This document shows positions 1 to 7,826 of a stretch of DNA of 56,060 bases, one piece after another. This stretch comes from an uncultured Anaerolineae bacterium. Its GTDB lineage: Bacteria; Chloroflexota; Anaerolineae; Promineifilales; Promineifilaceae. Each line of letters starts with the position of its first letter. Position 1 is the first letter of the stretch. The translations under genes and the position numbers were made by a program. The DNA lies in assembly GCA_937943625.1 (NCBI GenBank), contig CALEAD010000011.1:1-56060 (forward strand), given 5' to 3'. The notes under the pieces are model-generated. The model saw only the letters and a list, made by a program, of their open reading frames with translations, ran no database searches and was not told the origin of the DNA.

Positions 1-368
1 ACGTTCACTGAGCAGAGTTGTTACGCAGGCCGCTCCCTGCGTTTTGGCAATGGGGTGATTCAATTGCCCCTACCGTTTTTCAAAGGCATTTGTTTTTCGT
101 ATTTTTGAGCCATTTCGGCTCTGATTGCACAATAGTTACGATAAGCGAACCTACAGTTTTGAAAATTAAACAAATCAAGAACCAGAGGCCTTGCTGGGCA
201 AATGCTTCTTTCCAAACCCCTGGACCTGCTATAAAATGGTAGAGTCCCTTCGTAGAAGCCTGTTCACAATTGTGTATAATGTTTGGAAAAGGGGCAAAGC
301 GTGTACGAACAGGCCACGCACCCAAAAGCCCATAACCCCACGACACACCGAATAAGGAGAGGAAAGCG
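1..368. other. Intergenic region upstream of the acyl-CoA ligase
   Basis: No credible gene is visible in either direction. The downstream half carries a -10-like TATAAT at 275-280 and a Shine-Dalgarno AAGGAG at 354-359 that belong to the following gene. The upstream half holds a short GGCAAT/ATTGCC inverted repeat (about 46-68) and nothing else that I recognise. Confidence 0.5.
275..280 (+). promoter_or_regulatory. Candidate -10 box for fadD
   Basis: A consensus TATAAT preceded by TGTG lies about 90 nt before the fadD start. I see no good -35 hexamer at 16-18 bp, so this would be an extended -10 type promoter at best. The predicted leader would be about 80 nt and contains the AAGGAG ribosome-binding site. 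Confidence 0.4.
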
Positions 369-2078
369 ATGAGTTCACCGTATGCAGCAAAACCCTGGCT
401 CAAGCATTACGATGAAGGCGTTCCCGCCACTGTAGATGTGCCTGACTACCCCGTTCACCACTTCATGACCGAAGCGGCGCGCAATTACCCCGAAAGTGAT
501 GCCATCATCTTCAAAGGTCGTCGTATCAGCTATCGGCAGCTCAATGAGCTAACCGATGCTGTGGCCGCCGGGCTGGCAGCCAATGGCTTTAAGAAGGGGG
601 ATCGCGCCGTCATTTACATGCCCAACACCCCCCAGTTTGTTATCACTTATTTTGGCATTCTCAAGGCAGGTGGCATTGTCGTTGCTACCAACCCGCTTTA
701 CACCGAGCGCGAGCTGGAACATCAGCTACAAGATTGCGGTGCAGAGACCGTGTTCGTACTGAGCCTTTACTACAATCAGCTTAAGAATGTCATTCGCAAG
801 GGGCATACGCAGGTCAAGCGTGTTATTGTCACCAGCATCAAAGAGTATCTGCCCACCCACCTGGGCATTCTTTTTGGCCTGCTGAAGGAAAAGAAAGAAG
901 GGCACCACGTGGTCCCAGAAACGGGCGATATGTGGTTCCAGGATTTTCTGGCGCTGGGGCGACGCTCCCCTAAGCCGGCTGTTAAGGTCACCGGCGATGA
1001 TATTGCCTTGCTGCAATACACGGGTGGCACAACCGGCGTGGCCAAAGGGGCCATTGGCCTGCACCGAAACCTGGTTGCCAATACACTGGCGCTGCAAACC
1101 TGGATTGACTGGACGCCGGGTAAGGAAGGCTTTTTGGCAGCCATTCCCTATTTTCACGTCTATGGCATGGTCACGGCGCTAATTTTTGCCGTTTCTGTGG
1201 CCGGGCATCAAATCATTATCCCCAACCCGCGCGACCAAAAAGATTTGCTCAGCAGTATTAACAAATATCAGCCCTCTATCTTCCCAGGCGTGCCGGCGCT
1301 TTACAATGCTATTAACAACAACCCAGATGTGGCGGCTGGCAAATACAACATTCGCTCCATTCGCGCTTGCATTTCCGGTTCGGCGCCGCTGCTGCTGGAA
1401 ACGAAGCGGCGCTTTGAAGAGCTGACCGGCGGCACCCTGGTAGAAGGGTTTGGCATGACGGAAACCTTTGTGGCCACGCACGCCAACCCCATCAAGGGCG
1501 TGAATAAGGAAGGCTCCATTGGCATTCCGCTACCTAATGTAGAAAGCCGCATTGTTGACGTGAACGACGGCGTCACGGAGATGCCCGTGGGTGAAGAGGG
1601 TGAGCTCATCATTAAAGCGCCAACCGTCATGCAGGGGTATTGGAACAAGGATGAAGAAACAAAGAATGCGCTGCGCGATGGCTGGCTCTACTCTGGCGAT
1701 ATTGCTAAGATGGATGAGGATGGCTACTTCTTTATCACGGACCGCAAGAAGGATATGATCATTGCCGGTGGGTACAACATTTACCCGCGTGAGGTGGAAG
1801 AGGTGTTGATGATGCACCCGGCCGTGGTCGAAGTCTCGGTGGCGGGGGTGCAAGACCCGCGCCGTGGCGAGACGGTGAAGGCATGGATTGTGAAGAAAGA
1901 GGGCGATCCCACTACGGAAGAAGAGATCATTGAGTGGAGCAAGGAACACCTGGCAAAGTATAAGTACCCGCGCCTGGTTGAGTTCCGCAAAGAACTCCCG
2001 AAGACAACGGTAGGCAAGGTGCTGAAGCGCGAACTGCGTAAGCAGCACGAAGAAGCGCAGAAGCAGGCGGGTGGCTGA
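369..2078 (+). CDS. fadD: Long-chain fatty-acid--CoA ligase (AMP-forming)
   Basis: This 569-residue enzyme activates fatty acids to acyl-CoA through an acyl-adenylate, the entry step to beta-oxidation in the cytoplasm. The ANL-superfamily signatures are complete: the phosphate-binding loop YTGGTTGVAKG at residues 217-227, the GFGMTET core near 358, YSGDIA near 440, DRKKDMII in the hinge region, and a C-terminal lysine in the TVGKVLKREL segment. Length is normal for FadD/LcfA proteins. The ATG has AAGGAG 9 nt upstream. A strong terminator follows at 2114-2148. Its neighbours on the same strand, acyl-CoA dehydrogenase and ETF, fit one catabolic theme, although a minus-strand peptidase gene separates them. 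The exact chain-length preference cannot be read from sequence. Confidence 0.93.
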   Translation: MSSPYAAKPWLKHYDEGVPATVDVPDYPVHHFMTEAARNYPESDAIIFKGRRISYRQLNELTDAVAAGLAANGFKKGDRAVIYMPNTPQFVITYFGILKAGGIVVATNPLYTERELEHQLQDCGAETVFVLSLYYNQLKNVIRKGHTQVKRVIVTSIKEYLPTHLGILFGLLKEKKEGHHVVPETGDMWFQDFLALGRRSPKPAVKVTGDDIALLQYTGGTTGVAKGAIGLHRNLVANTLALQTWIDWTPGKEGFLAAIPYFHVYGMVTALIFAVSVAGHQIIIPNPRDQKDLLSSINKYQPSIFPGVPALYNAINNNPDVAAGKYNIRSIRACISGSAPLLLETKRRFEELTGGTLVEGFGMTETFVATHANPIKGVNKEGSIGIPLPNVESRIVDVNDGVTEMPVGEEGELIIKAPTVMQGYWNKDEETKNALRDGWLYSGDIAKMDEDGYFFITDRKKDMIIAGGYNIYPREVEEVLMMHPAVVEVSVAGVQDPRRGETVKAWIVKKEGDPTTEEEIIEWSKEHLAKYKYPRLVEFRKELPKTTVGKVLKRELRKQHEEAQKQAGG

Positions 2079-2113
2079 GCGCCGTCTGGAGCGTGAAACG
2101 TGAAGTGTGAGAG

Positions 2114-2148
2114 TCCCCCAGGTTGAAAACAACCTGGGGGATTTTTTT
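2114..2148 (+). terminator. Rho-independent terminator of fadD
   Basis: A perfect 12-bp stem (TCCCCCAGGTTG with CAACCTGGGGGA) closed by an AAAA loop is followed directly by seven T residues. It lies 36 nt after the fadD stop. The reverse strand lacks a T-run, so it acts only on the plus strand. Confidence 0.93.
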
Positions 2149-2185
2149 GCACAGGGTGCTTGCAGAGAGGGCCTTTTTTGGGGGG

Positions 2186-3865
2186 TTAGGGAGTCAGGGT
2201 AATGGTCTGGCGAATGGTGCCGGCGCGGGGGTGTTGTGCCACAATTTGCACCTGGGTGCCGGGGGCAGCGGCAATGACCCATTCTACTTTGGCGCGGTCG
2301 CTGGTGGCGTCTCCGCCCCAAATGGGGGCGCTCCCTTGCTTATCACGCCCGGTAAGCTGACCAAGCATGGTTTTGGGCTTGCCTGTAATCAGGATTGCAT
2401 CAGTGGGCAGGACGAGGTCTATCTCTAGCTCGCGCGTAGTTTTCATCTCCAGCGCTTTTTGGCTGACGTTGGTGGGCAGCCAGCCGGTGTTGTGCACAAC
2501 GGCGCGCACCCAGTAACTGCCGTTAAGCGGCTTTATCTCAATGTTGTGCCATTCCAAGCGTGGGGAGACCAGACATTGGTAAATGGCAAAGTCACTCAGG
2601 CGGGAAACTTCTTGCTCTAGCAGTTTTAGAGGTGGGTTGCGCCAGGTGTTGAATAAGTCCCAGCCGCCTAGCTCGACTTTACCCAGTTGGGGGTGATCAA
2701 ATTCGTACCAGTCTATCCACCCTTTGCCTGCTAATACGTCGTCGTTCCATTTCATGATGGTTTCGTCGTCGGCCAGAGGGTGTTCCTGGAACCATTCGAT
2801 GTATTTGTACTCTTTGATGCCAGCCTGATTTTGGATGGACCAGATTTCGCAAGTCCAGGCGTAGACTCCCTGGTGTTCGTACATCCAGTCGTCAAATGTG
2901 CCTTTGATGTATTCTTTGGGGTCGTACTTGAAGTCGTGGAAGACAGAAACGGCTTTGTAGCCGGTGTATGCTTCTGCTTTTTTGCCCAGACGTTTGTAGG
3001 TTTGCAGGTCTTGGGTAGGTAGGGTGTCGTCTGGCCCTTTGGTGGGTGGGCGTAAATAGACGCCGGAGAAGGTGTGGTAGCTGATGGAGCCGGTGATGTT
3101 GGCGTGGTCGGTAATCCAGCGCATAGCGGCCTGGGTTTCGGGTTCGCTGCCGGGGTAGTTGCCAGCGCCGCTTTCTTTGGGTTCCCAAAAGATGGGGAAT
3201 TGGCGGTTGAGGTCTAGACCTTGGGGGTTCGGGGCAAAGTTGATGAGTACGCCGTCGTAGTTTTGAATCTGGCCTTCGGGCAGGAGGCGGTAGAAGGGGC
3301 CGCCAGGGGGTTCGTCAGGCTCGCGGGGGATCATGAGGCGAGGGTCTGTGGGATGGAGTTTCCAACGGCCGTTTTCATCTTTAATGCGCATTTGCAAAAT
3401 ACGGCCGTCGCCATCCACATCTTCTTGATGCAGCCCATCGAGCCGATCCTGGCGTGGCCAGGGGCGCGTGGAGCTGCGCACATATTTGGGAATGTCTGCC
3501 AGCGCCCACTCCGCACCGTCCGGGTTCAGGCGTGGCACAATGTAGAAGGCGCGGCTGTCCAGCGCGTAGGTGATGCGTGCATCATTCCCGTAGCCGCTGA
3601 GTAATGTGTATGCCAGATGCAAAGCGGCCGTGGAGCCAGAAACCTCCGTGGCGTGGATGTTGCCATCTACCCAAAGCGCCGGTTTTTCCGCGGCCGGTCC
3701 GGTGGCAAAGTTCGTCAGGGTCAAAACCCAGATGTCCCGTCCCTCGTAGCTTTTGCCGAGAGTTTCTAGCTTACATAGGTTGGGGTATTCCTGTGCCCAA
3801 CTTTGCAAGAAAGTGGTTAATTCCGCATAGCGGTAATAACGGTTAAACTGCATTGTTTCGCTCAT
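2186..3865 (-). CDS. M14-family zinc carboxypeptidase, cytoplasmic
   Basis: This 559-residue protein has the M14 metallocarboxypeptidase fold in its first ~400 residues. Visible zinc ligands are H71 and E74 (GNIHATE) and H264 (SYHTFSG). N220-R221 (DLNRQFP) would bind the substrate carboxylate, and E340 (WTCEIWS) is the likely catalytic glutamate. A C-terminal ~130-residue beta-rich domain follows, as in many bacterial M14 proteins. There is no signal peptide, so it probably acts inside the cell. The start is supported by AAAGGAG a few bases upstream. The gene is convergent with fadD and is not obviously part of an operon. The substrate is unknown; peptidoglycan peptides or ordinary peptides are both possible. 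Confidence 0.87.
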   Translation of the reverse strand: MSETMQFNRYYRYAELTTFLQSWAQEYPNLCKLETLGKSYEGRDIWVLTLTNFATGPAAEKPALWVDGNIHATEVSGSTAALHLAYTLLSGYGNDARITYALDSRAFYIVPRLNPDGAEWALADIPKYVRSSTRPWPRQDRLDGLHQEDVDGDGRILQMRIKDENGRWKLHPTDPRLMIPREPDEPPGGPFYRLLPEGQIQNYDGVLINFAPNPQGLDLNRQFPIFWEPKESGAGNYPGSEPETQAAMRWITDHANITGSISYHTFSGVYLRPPTKGPDDTLPTQDLQTYKRLGKKAEAYTGYKAVSVFHDFKYDPKEYIKGTFDDWMYEHQGVYAWTCEIWSIQNQAGIKEYKYIEWFQEHPLADDETIMKWNDDVLAGKGWIDWYEFDHPQLGKVELGGWDLFNTWRNPPLKLLEQEVSRLSDFAIYQCLVSPRLEWHNIEIKPLNGSYWVRAVVHNTGWLPTNVSQKALEMKTTRELEIDLVLPTDAILITGKPKTMLGQLTGRDKQGSAPIWGGDATSDRAKVEWVIAAAPGTQVQIVAQHPRAGTIRQTITLTP

Positions 3866-4088
3866 CAGGTCTCCTTTATACGTCTGTCAGCAGCTTGGCT
3901 GGTTTGCTTACCAGCCTAAAAACTGTCATCAAGCTGGCACATTGCGCAGGTGGGATGATAGACAAAATGGTGATGATTGCGGACATTATAGCGGCTATTA
4001 GGCATTTGCCTAACAGGTGCGTGTCAAAGCGCGGAGCGAGGTTTGTGACCATGGCGTTGGCGTTGCGCCTATGACGCAGTGCGACATG

Positions 4089-4117
4089 TTGCGCTGTCTT
4101 CTGGAGACCGCTATAAT
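4089..4117 (+). promoter_or_regulatory. Sigma-70-type promoter of acyl-CoA dehydrogenase
   Basis: TTGCGC (4089-4094), a 17-bp spacer and TATAAT (4112-4117) give a credible promoter. The predicted start is near 4124, leaving a ~56-nt leader before the ATG at 4180. Confidence 0.6.
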
Positions 4118-4121
4118 GTTC

Positions 4122-4138
4122 TCAGGCAATCTGCCTGA
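4122..4138. promoter_or_regulatory. 17-bp inverted repeat at the transcription start, candidate operator
   Basis: TCAGGCA-atc-TGCCTGA is a perfect 7-bp dyad with a 3-nt centre, starting about 5 nt after the -10 box. This is where a TetR- or FadR-like repressor of fatty-acid catabolism would bind. It could instead form a small 5' RNA hairpin. No regulator gene is adjacent. Confidence 0.4.
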
Positions 4139-4179
4139 AAAGCTACCTCATTTTATAGACGAAGGATACAACGCCATCC

Positions 4180-5391
4180 ATGCTAGACTTTTCCCTCACC
4201 GATGAGCAGCAGAGCGCCGCGCTGATGGTGCGCCAGTTTGTGGAACAAGAAGTTGCCCCCACGATTAAAGAGTATGACCGCAGGCAAGAGATGAATCCGG
4301 CCGTGTTGCCCCGCATGGCGGAACTGGGTATTTTGGGCATCAACATTCCCGTGCGCTATGGCGGGCAAGGGTTTGATTATGTGACCCTGGGGCTGGTGTG
4401 CGAGGAGCTGGAGCGCTGTGATTCGACGCTGCGCGTGGTGATGTCTGTGCACATGGGGCTGAACAGCATGGGGGTGCTGCAATGGGGCACGGAGGAGCAG
4501 AAGCAGCGGTTCCTGGTGCCGCAGGCGCGCGGGGAAAAGTACGCCGCTTTTTGCCTGACAGAGCCAGGGGCAGGCTCTGATGTAGCCAGTATCCGCTCGA
4601 CGGCGAAGAAAGATGGCGACAGCTACATCATCAATGGTGAGAAGATGTGGATTAGCCTGGCCACGAAGGCGCATCATTTTCTCTGGTTTGCCAAGACGAA
4701 CCCCGATACGGGTAGCGCGGGCATTACGGCGTTTATGGTCACGGCCGATCTGCCCGGCGTGACGAGTGGTGACATTCACGGCAAGCTGGGGGTGCGTGCC
4801 GGCTCAACCGGTTGGGTAAACTGCCAGGATGTGCGTGTGCCGGCTGCCAACCGCATTGGCGAGGAAGGTGAAGGGTTTAAGATTGCCATGAGTTGTCTGG
4901 ACAACGGCCGTTACACGGTAGCCGCCGGCGCCACTGGTCTGATCCGCGCCTCGCTCGAAGCCTCGCTCAAATACGCGCAGCAGCGGCACACCTTTGGTCA
5001 GCCCATTGCCAGCTATCAGCTTGTGCAGCAAAAGCTGGCCTACATGCAGCAATGGTACGACAACGCCCGCCTACTCTACCTGCGCGCCGGTTGGATGAAA
5101 AACCAGGGGCTGCGCAACACGCGCGAAACCTCCATGGCCAAGTGGTATGCCACCGATCATTCTTTCCAGGCCGCCAACGAGGCGATCCAGATTCATGGCG
5201 CTTACGGCTACTCTGACGAGTACGACGTAGAGCGTTACCTGCGCAACAGCCGCGGTGCCATCATTTATGAAGGAACGAGTGAAATCCACCAGTTAATGCA
5301 GGCCGGGTATTTGCTGGGCACACGCCAGGACAAACCCTTGCGCTGTGAATTGCCCGCCTATGACCCGGATTTTTGGCAAGAAGAAATGTAA
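4180..5391 (+). CDS. Acyl-CoA dehydrogenase
   Basis: This 403-residue FAD flavoprotein oxidises acyl-CoA to enoyl-CoA and hands electrons to ETF, whose subunits are encoded next. All three acyl-CoA dehydrogenase domains are present: the helical N-terminal domain, the middle beta domain with [10 protein letters not shown] near 124-133 and MWISLA, and the C-terminal helical domain with [12 protein letters not shown]. The YEGTSEI motif at 363-369 contains the probable catalytic base E364, as in short- and medium-chain enzymes. Length is normal. An AAGGA lies about 11 nt before the ATG. A 93-bp gap separates it from etfB, and a terminator is found only after etfA, so the three probably form one unit. 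Chain-length specificity is undetermined. Confidence 0.92.
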   Translation: MLDFSLTDEQQSAALMVRQFVEQEVAPTIKEYDRRQEMNPAVLPRMAELGILGINIPVRYGGQGFDYVTLGLVCEELERCDSTLRVVMSVHMGLNSMGVLQWGTEEQKQRFLVPQARGEKYAAFCLTEPGAGSDVASIRSTAKKDGDSYIINGEKMWISLATKAHHFLWFAKTNPDTGSAGITAFMVTADLPGVTSGDIHGKLGVRAGSTGWVNCQDVRVPAANRIGEEGEGFKIAMSCLDNGRYTVAAGATGLIRASLEASLKYAQQRHTFGQPIASYQLVQQKLAYMQQWYDNARLLYLRAGWMKNQGLRNTRETSMAKWYATDHSFQAANEAIQIHGAYGYSDEYDVERYLRNSRGAIIYEGTSEIHQLMQAGYLLGTRQDKPLRCELPAYDPDFWQEEM

Positions 5392-5420
5392 GAGGGTGGG
5401 TTAGCTGGCTAAAGAGTATG

Positions 5421-5458
5421 CCAACTAACCAACTAGCAAACCAACTAACCAACCAGCT
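5421..5458. repeat. AACCAACTAACC repeat tract
   Basis: Short imperfect iterations of CCAACTAACCAA lie between the acyl-CoA dehydrogenase and etfB. The same word recurs at 7721-7800, 27319-27343 and, as the complement, at 48202-48230, always between genes. Confidence 0.7.
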
Positions 5459-5484
5459 ATTAGCTATCAAAATTGGAGGTTTAC

Positions 5485-6282
5485 ATGAAAGTAGTTGTTT
5501 GTACCAAGCAGACGCCCAGCACAACGGCCGTTTTCAGCATCAAAAACGGCATCGTTAGCTGGGACGACCCTGGCGGCAAGCCCAACGTCGTCAACCCCTG
5601 GGACGAGTACGCCATTGAAGAAGGCATTCGCCTCAAAGAAAATCATGGCGCGTCCGACGTGATTGCCCTGGCGATTGGCGGCGAAGAAAGCAAAGAGGCG
5701 CTCAAAACCGCCCTGGCCATGGGCTGCACCGGCGCCATCCTCGTTTCTGATGACGCCTTTGCCGGTTCCGACGCTGTAGGCAGCGCCCGCATCTGGGCGG
5801 CGGCCATCAACAAAATCGGCGATGCCAAAATTGTCATCTTCGGCAAGCTGACCATAGACGACAACATGGGCGTCGCCGCCATGATGACCGCGCGCAAACT
5901 CGGCTGGACACCGCTCACCTTCGTTTCCGCCATCAAAAGCATCAGCGCCGATAGCATCACTGTAGAGCGGCTGCTAGATGATGGCAAAGAGACCGTCACT
6001 GCCCCCTTGCCCGTCGTCATCAGCGTGGTCAAAGAGATCAACGAGCCACGCTACCCCTCCTTCATGGGCATTCGCAAAGCCAACCGCGCCGAAATTCCCG
6101 TGTGGAAGGCTGCCGACCTGAGCGTAAACGGTGGAACCGGCGCCGCCGCCAGCAAAGTAGACTGGTCGCACATCTTTGCCATTCCCCCGCGCGTGGGCAG
6201 CGTTGAGATGATAGAAGGGGACTCGATTGCCGAACAGGTGAAAATTCTTGTAGACAAGCTATTTGAGGAGAAAGTGATATGA
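5485..6282 (+). CDS. etfB: Electron transfer flavoprotein beta subunit
   Basis: This 265-residue protein is the AMP-binding small subunit of ETF and accepts electrons from acyl-CoA dehydrogenases. It begins MKVVVCTKQTP, typical of EtfB/FixA, and contains the family segments NPWDEYAIEEG, LAIGGEESKEALKTALAMG and the PRYPSFMGIRKA signature near 195-206. I chose the ATG at 5485 because GGAGG lies 5 nt upstream. An in-frame ATG at 5473 would place the Shine-Dalgarno inside the gene. The stop overlaps the start of etfA in an ATGA arrangement, implying translational coupling and equimolar subunits. Confidence 0.94.
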   Translation: MKVVVCTKQTPSTTAVFSIKNGIVSWDDPGGKPNVVNPWDEYAIEEGIRLKENHGASDVIALAIGGEESKEALKTALAMGCTGAILVSDDAFAGSDAVGSARIWAAAINKIGDAKIVIFGKLTIDDNMGVAAMMTARKLGWTPLTFVSAIKSISADSITVERLLDDGKETVTAPLPVVISVVKEINEPRYPSFMGIRKANRAEIPVWKAADLSVNGGTGAAASKVDWSHIFAIPPRVGSVEMIEGDSIAEQVKILVDKLFEEKVI

Positions 6283-7256
6283 GCGGCGTATGGGTTTGGA
6301 TTGAAAACAGCAACGGCGCCGTGGCCGCTATCAGCCGCGAGGCAATCGGCGTTGCCCGCACCGTTGCCAATGAGTTGAGCGAAGAGTTAGTTGGGCTGGT
6401 GTTTGGGCACCAGGTAAGCGATGTGGCTGACGCCGCCTTTGACCTGGGCGTAGATAGCGTGATTGGTTGTGACGACCCCACCCTGGCACCCTTCCGCGTG
6501 CAGGCCGTTGGCCCCCTGCTGGCGCAACTGGTGCAGGAGCGCGAACCCAGCGTGCTGCTGCTGGGCGATTCCACGCGCGGCAATGACCTGGCCGCCTGGG
6601 TGGCCGCCGAGCTAGACGCCGGGCTGGTGACAGATGCCATTGAGCTGAAGGTAGAGGATGGCACGCTCAAAGCAACGCGCGCTGTCTATGCCAACAAGCT
6701 GCTCAGCACTGCCTTTGTCACGCAAGGGCTACAAATTGTCACCCTGCGCAGCCGCGCCTTCCCCCAGGCAGAGCCAACAGGGGGTAGCGGCAGCGCCGAA
6801 TGGGTAGACGCCGTCGTGGCCGAGGATGAGATTCCCGCCAAAGTAACCGGTTTTGCCGCTAAAGAGGGGGGCGTCAGCCTGACCGACGCCAGCATCATTG
6901 TCAGCGGTGGGCGCGGCGTAGGCGGCCCAGAAGGGTTTGCGCCGGTGCGCGAGCTGGCAGAAGTATTGGGTGGAGCGTTGGGTGCTTCGCGCGCGGCCGT
7001 AGACGCCGGCTGGATTCCCTATGAGCATCAGGTGGGGCAGACGGGCAAAACCGTTAGCCCAGACCTGTACATTGCCTGCGGCATCAGCGGCGCTATTCAG
7101 CATCAGGCCGGTATGCGCGGCTCTAAAATTATCGTCGCCATTAACAAAGACCCAGATGCGCCTATTTTTAGCATGGCGCGTTATGGCATTGTCGGCGATT
7201 TGTTCCAGGTGGTGCCGGCGCTCACGGCCGAATTCAAAGCGCGCCTGGGGAAATAG
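6279..7256 (+). CDS. etfA: Electron transfer flavoprotein alpha subunit
   Basis: This 325-residue FAD-binding subunit forms the ETF heterodimer with the preceding EtfB. The C-terminal FAD domain shows SGGRGVGGPEGF from residue 209 and GQTGKTVSPDLYIACGISGA from about 253, both hallmark EtfA/FixB segments. The last conserved block, NKDPDAPIF, is also present. Its ATG overlaps the etfB stop by 4 nt. It ends 38 nt before a terminator hairpin. With the upstream dehydrogenase it forms a beta-oxidation electron-transfer module. No ETF:quinone oxidoreductase is encoded in the window. Confidence 0.94.
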   Translation: MSGVWVWIENSNGAVAAISREAIGVARTVANELSEELVGLVFGHQVSDVADAAFDLGVDSVIGCDDPTLAPFRVQAVGPLLAQLVQEREPSVLLLGDSTRGNDLAAWVAAELDAGLVTDAIELKVEDGTLKATRAVYANKLLSTAFVTQGLQIVTLRSRAFPQAEPTGGSGSAEWVDAVVAEDEIPAKVTGFAAKEGGVSLTDASIIVSGGRGVGGPEGFAPVRELAEVLGGALGASRAAVDAGWIPYEHQVGQTGKTVSPDLYIACGISGAIQHQAGMRGSKIIVAINKDPDAPIFSMARYGIVGDLFQVVPALTAEFKARLGK

Positions 7257-7294
7257 ACGTAAAGGTTAAAGGTTGCAGGTTCATCAGTGAATAG

Positions 7295-7329
7295 AGGCCT
7301 GCCGGGTTTTGCGCCGGGCAGGCCTTTTT
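7295..7329 (+). terminator. Rho-independent terminator of the acd-etfBA unit
   Basis: A 9-bp stem AGGCCTGCC/GGCAGGCCT encloses a GC-rich loop and is followed by TTTTT. It begins 39 nt after the etfA stop. Confidence 0.9.
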
Positions 7330-7342
7330 GTTGGGAGGGATA

Positions 7343-7393
7343 AGATTAGAGATTGGAGCCTGGTCACGCTTCGGTCTCTAAGCGCCAATCTCC
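7343..7393. repeat. GATTGG/CCAATC intergenic repeat
   Basis: A unit containing AGATTAGAGATTGG and, 25 nt later, CCAATCTCC forms an imperfect inverted repeat. Related units occur at 13641-13697, flanking 44859-45002, and inside a coding sequence at 36441-36484. Confidence 0.65.
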
Positions 7394-7433
7394 CGAAAAT
7401 ATCCCGTTATGCTCCTTGCCGGTATATAATGGC

Positions 7434-7676
7434 AGCATGGTTCATCTTCTGTGGAAACGGCGCTTGAGATATTTCTGACCGCAGACGGCCGATGGCAGAC
7501 CGCCTATCAGTGGCAAAATTGCGGTCAGCGGTCGGTGGTTAGATTGTAACCTGGAGCTGGAGTCTGGCGAAATTTGCGCTGAACTCTGGAGCCATAACGG
7601 GATTTTGGCAAATCGCGCTGCACTGGCAGCAGCAAAAACGCCAGTGTCCAGCGGTAAAGATCGCTTGAACCATGCC
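7434..7676. mobile_element. Composite MITE-like element (no transposase)
   Basis: The left end reads GCATGGTTCA and the right end TGAACCATGCC, inverted copies of each other. The left ~105 bp (7437-7540) match the core found at 17925-18030 and 33231-33324, including an internal CTGACCGCA/TGCGGTCAG dyad. The right part (7559-7654) is a second repeat type that also exists alone elsewhere, so it looks like one repeat nested in another. No open reading frame is encoded. Confidence 0.65.
7559..7654 (+). repeat. Second interspersed repeat type, copy 1
   Basis: About 95 bp beginning near TCTGGCGAAATTTGCGCTGA and ending GCAAAAACGCCAGTGTCCAG. Its first ~22 bases are identical to the copy on the opposite strand at 45599-45692. 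A diverged copy lies at 17598-17693. Confidence 0.7.
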
Positions 7677-7720
7677 TGATGGCGCTACAGGTGTAGTAAC
7701 TACGAAGGCTTTTTAGAGGT

Positions 7721-7800
7721 TTGTTGGTTGGTTAGTTTGTTGGTTGGTTGGCTTCTAACCAGCTAACCAACTATTAAACTAACCAATGGCTTGTTGGTTA
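7721..7800. repeat. GGTTGGTTAG / CTAACCAAC inverted repeat tract
   Basis: The tract starts with iterations of GTTGGTTGG and ends with CTAACCAACTA, so it can fold back on itself. It belongs to the same family as the tract at 5421-5458. An apparent TTG start for rsgA at 7791 falls inside it and is therefore unlikely to be real. Confidence 0.65.
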
Positions 7801-7826
7801 TCAGGTGTGAAACTATTCGCGGAGGC

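Larger units (their letters stand above)
3866..4179. other. Divergent intergenic region (M14 peptidase / acyl-CoA dehydrogenase)
   Basis: The region contains the peptidase ribosome-binding site at its left edge and the acyl-CoA dehydrogenase promoter at 4089-4117. A compact inverted repeat at 4122-4138 lies at the expected transcription start. No gene is seen. Confidence 0.6.
7257..7826. other. Repeat-rich intergenic region before rsgA
   Basis: After the etfA terminator, this 570-bp gap is almost wholly composed of repeat units: a GATTGG/CCAATC unit, a composite MITE-like element (7434-7676) and an AACCAAC-type tract (7721-7800). A TATAAT at 7425-7430 has no convincing -35 partner. No gene is supported. 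Confidence 0.6.

Noticed and set aside
1530..2321. A 263-codon minus-strand frame spanning the fadD end and its terminator
   Set aside because: It crosses a strong terminator and is antisense to conserved acyl-CoA ligase sequence.
7425..7430. TATAAT before the composite repeat as a promoter
   Set aside because: No -35 at a usable distance and no gene within 390 bp; kept only as a note in the intergenic entry.
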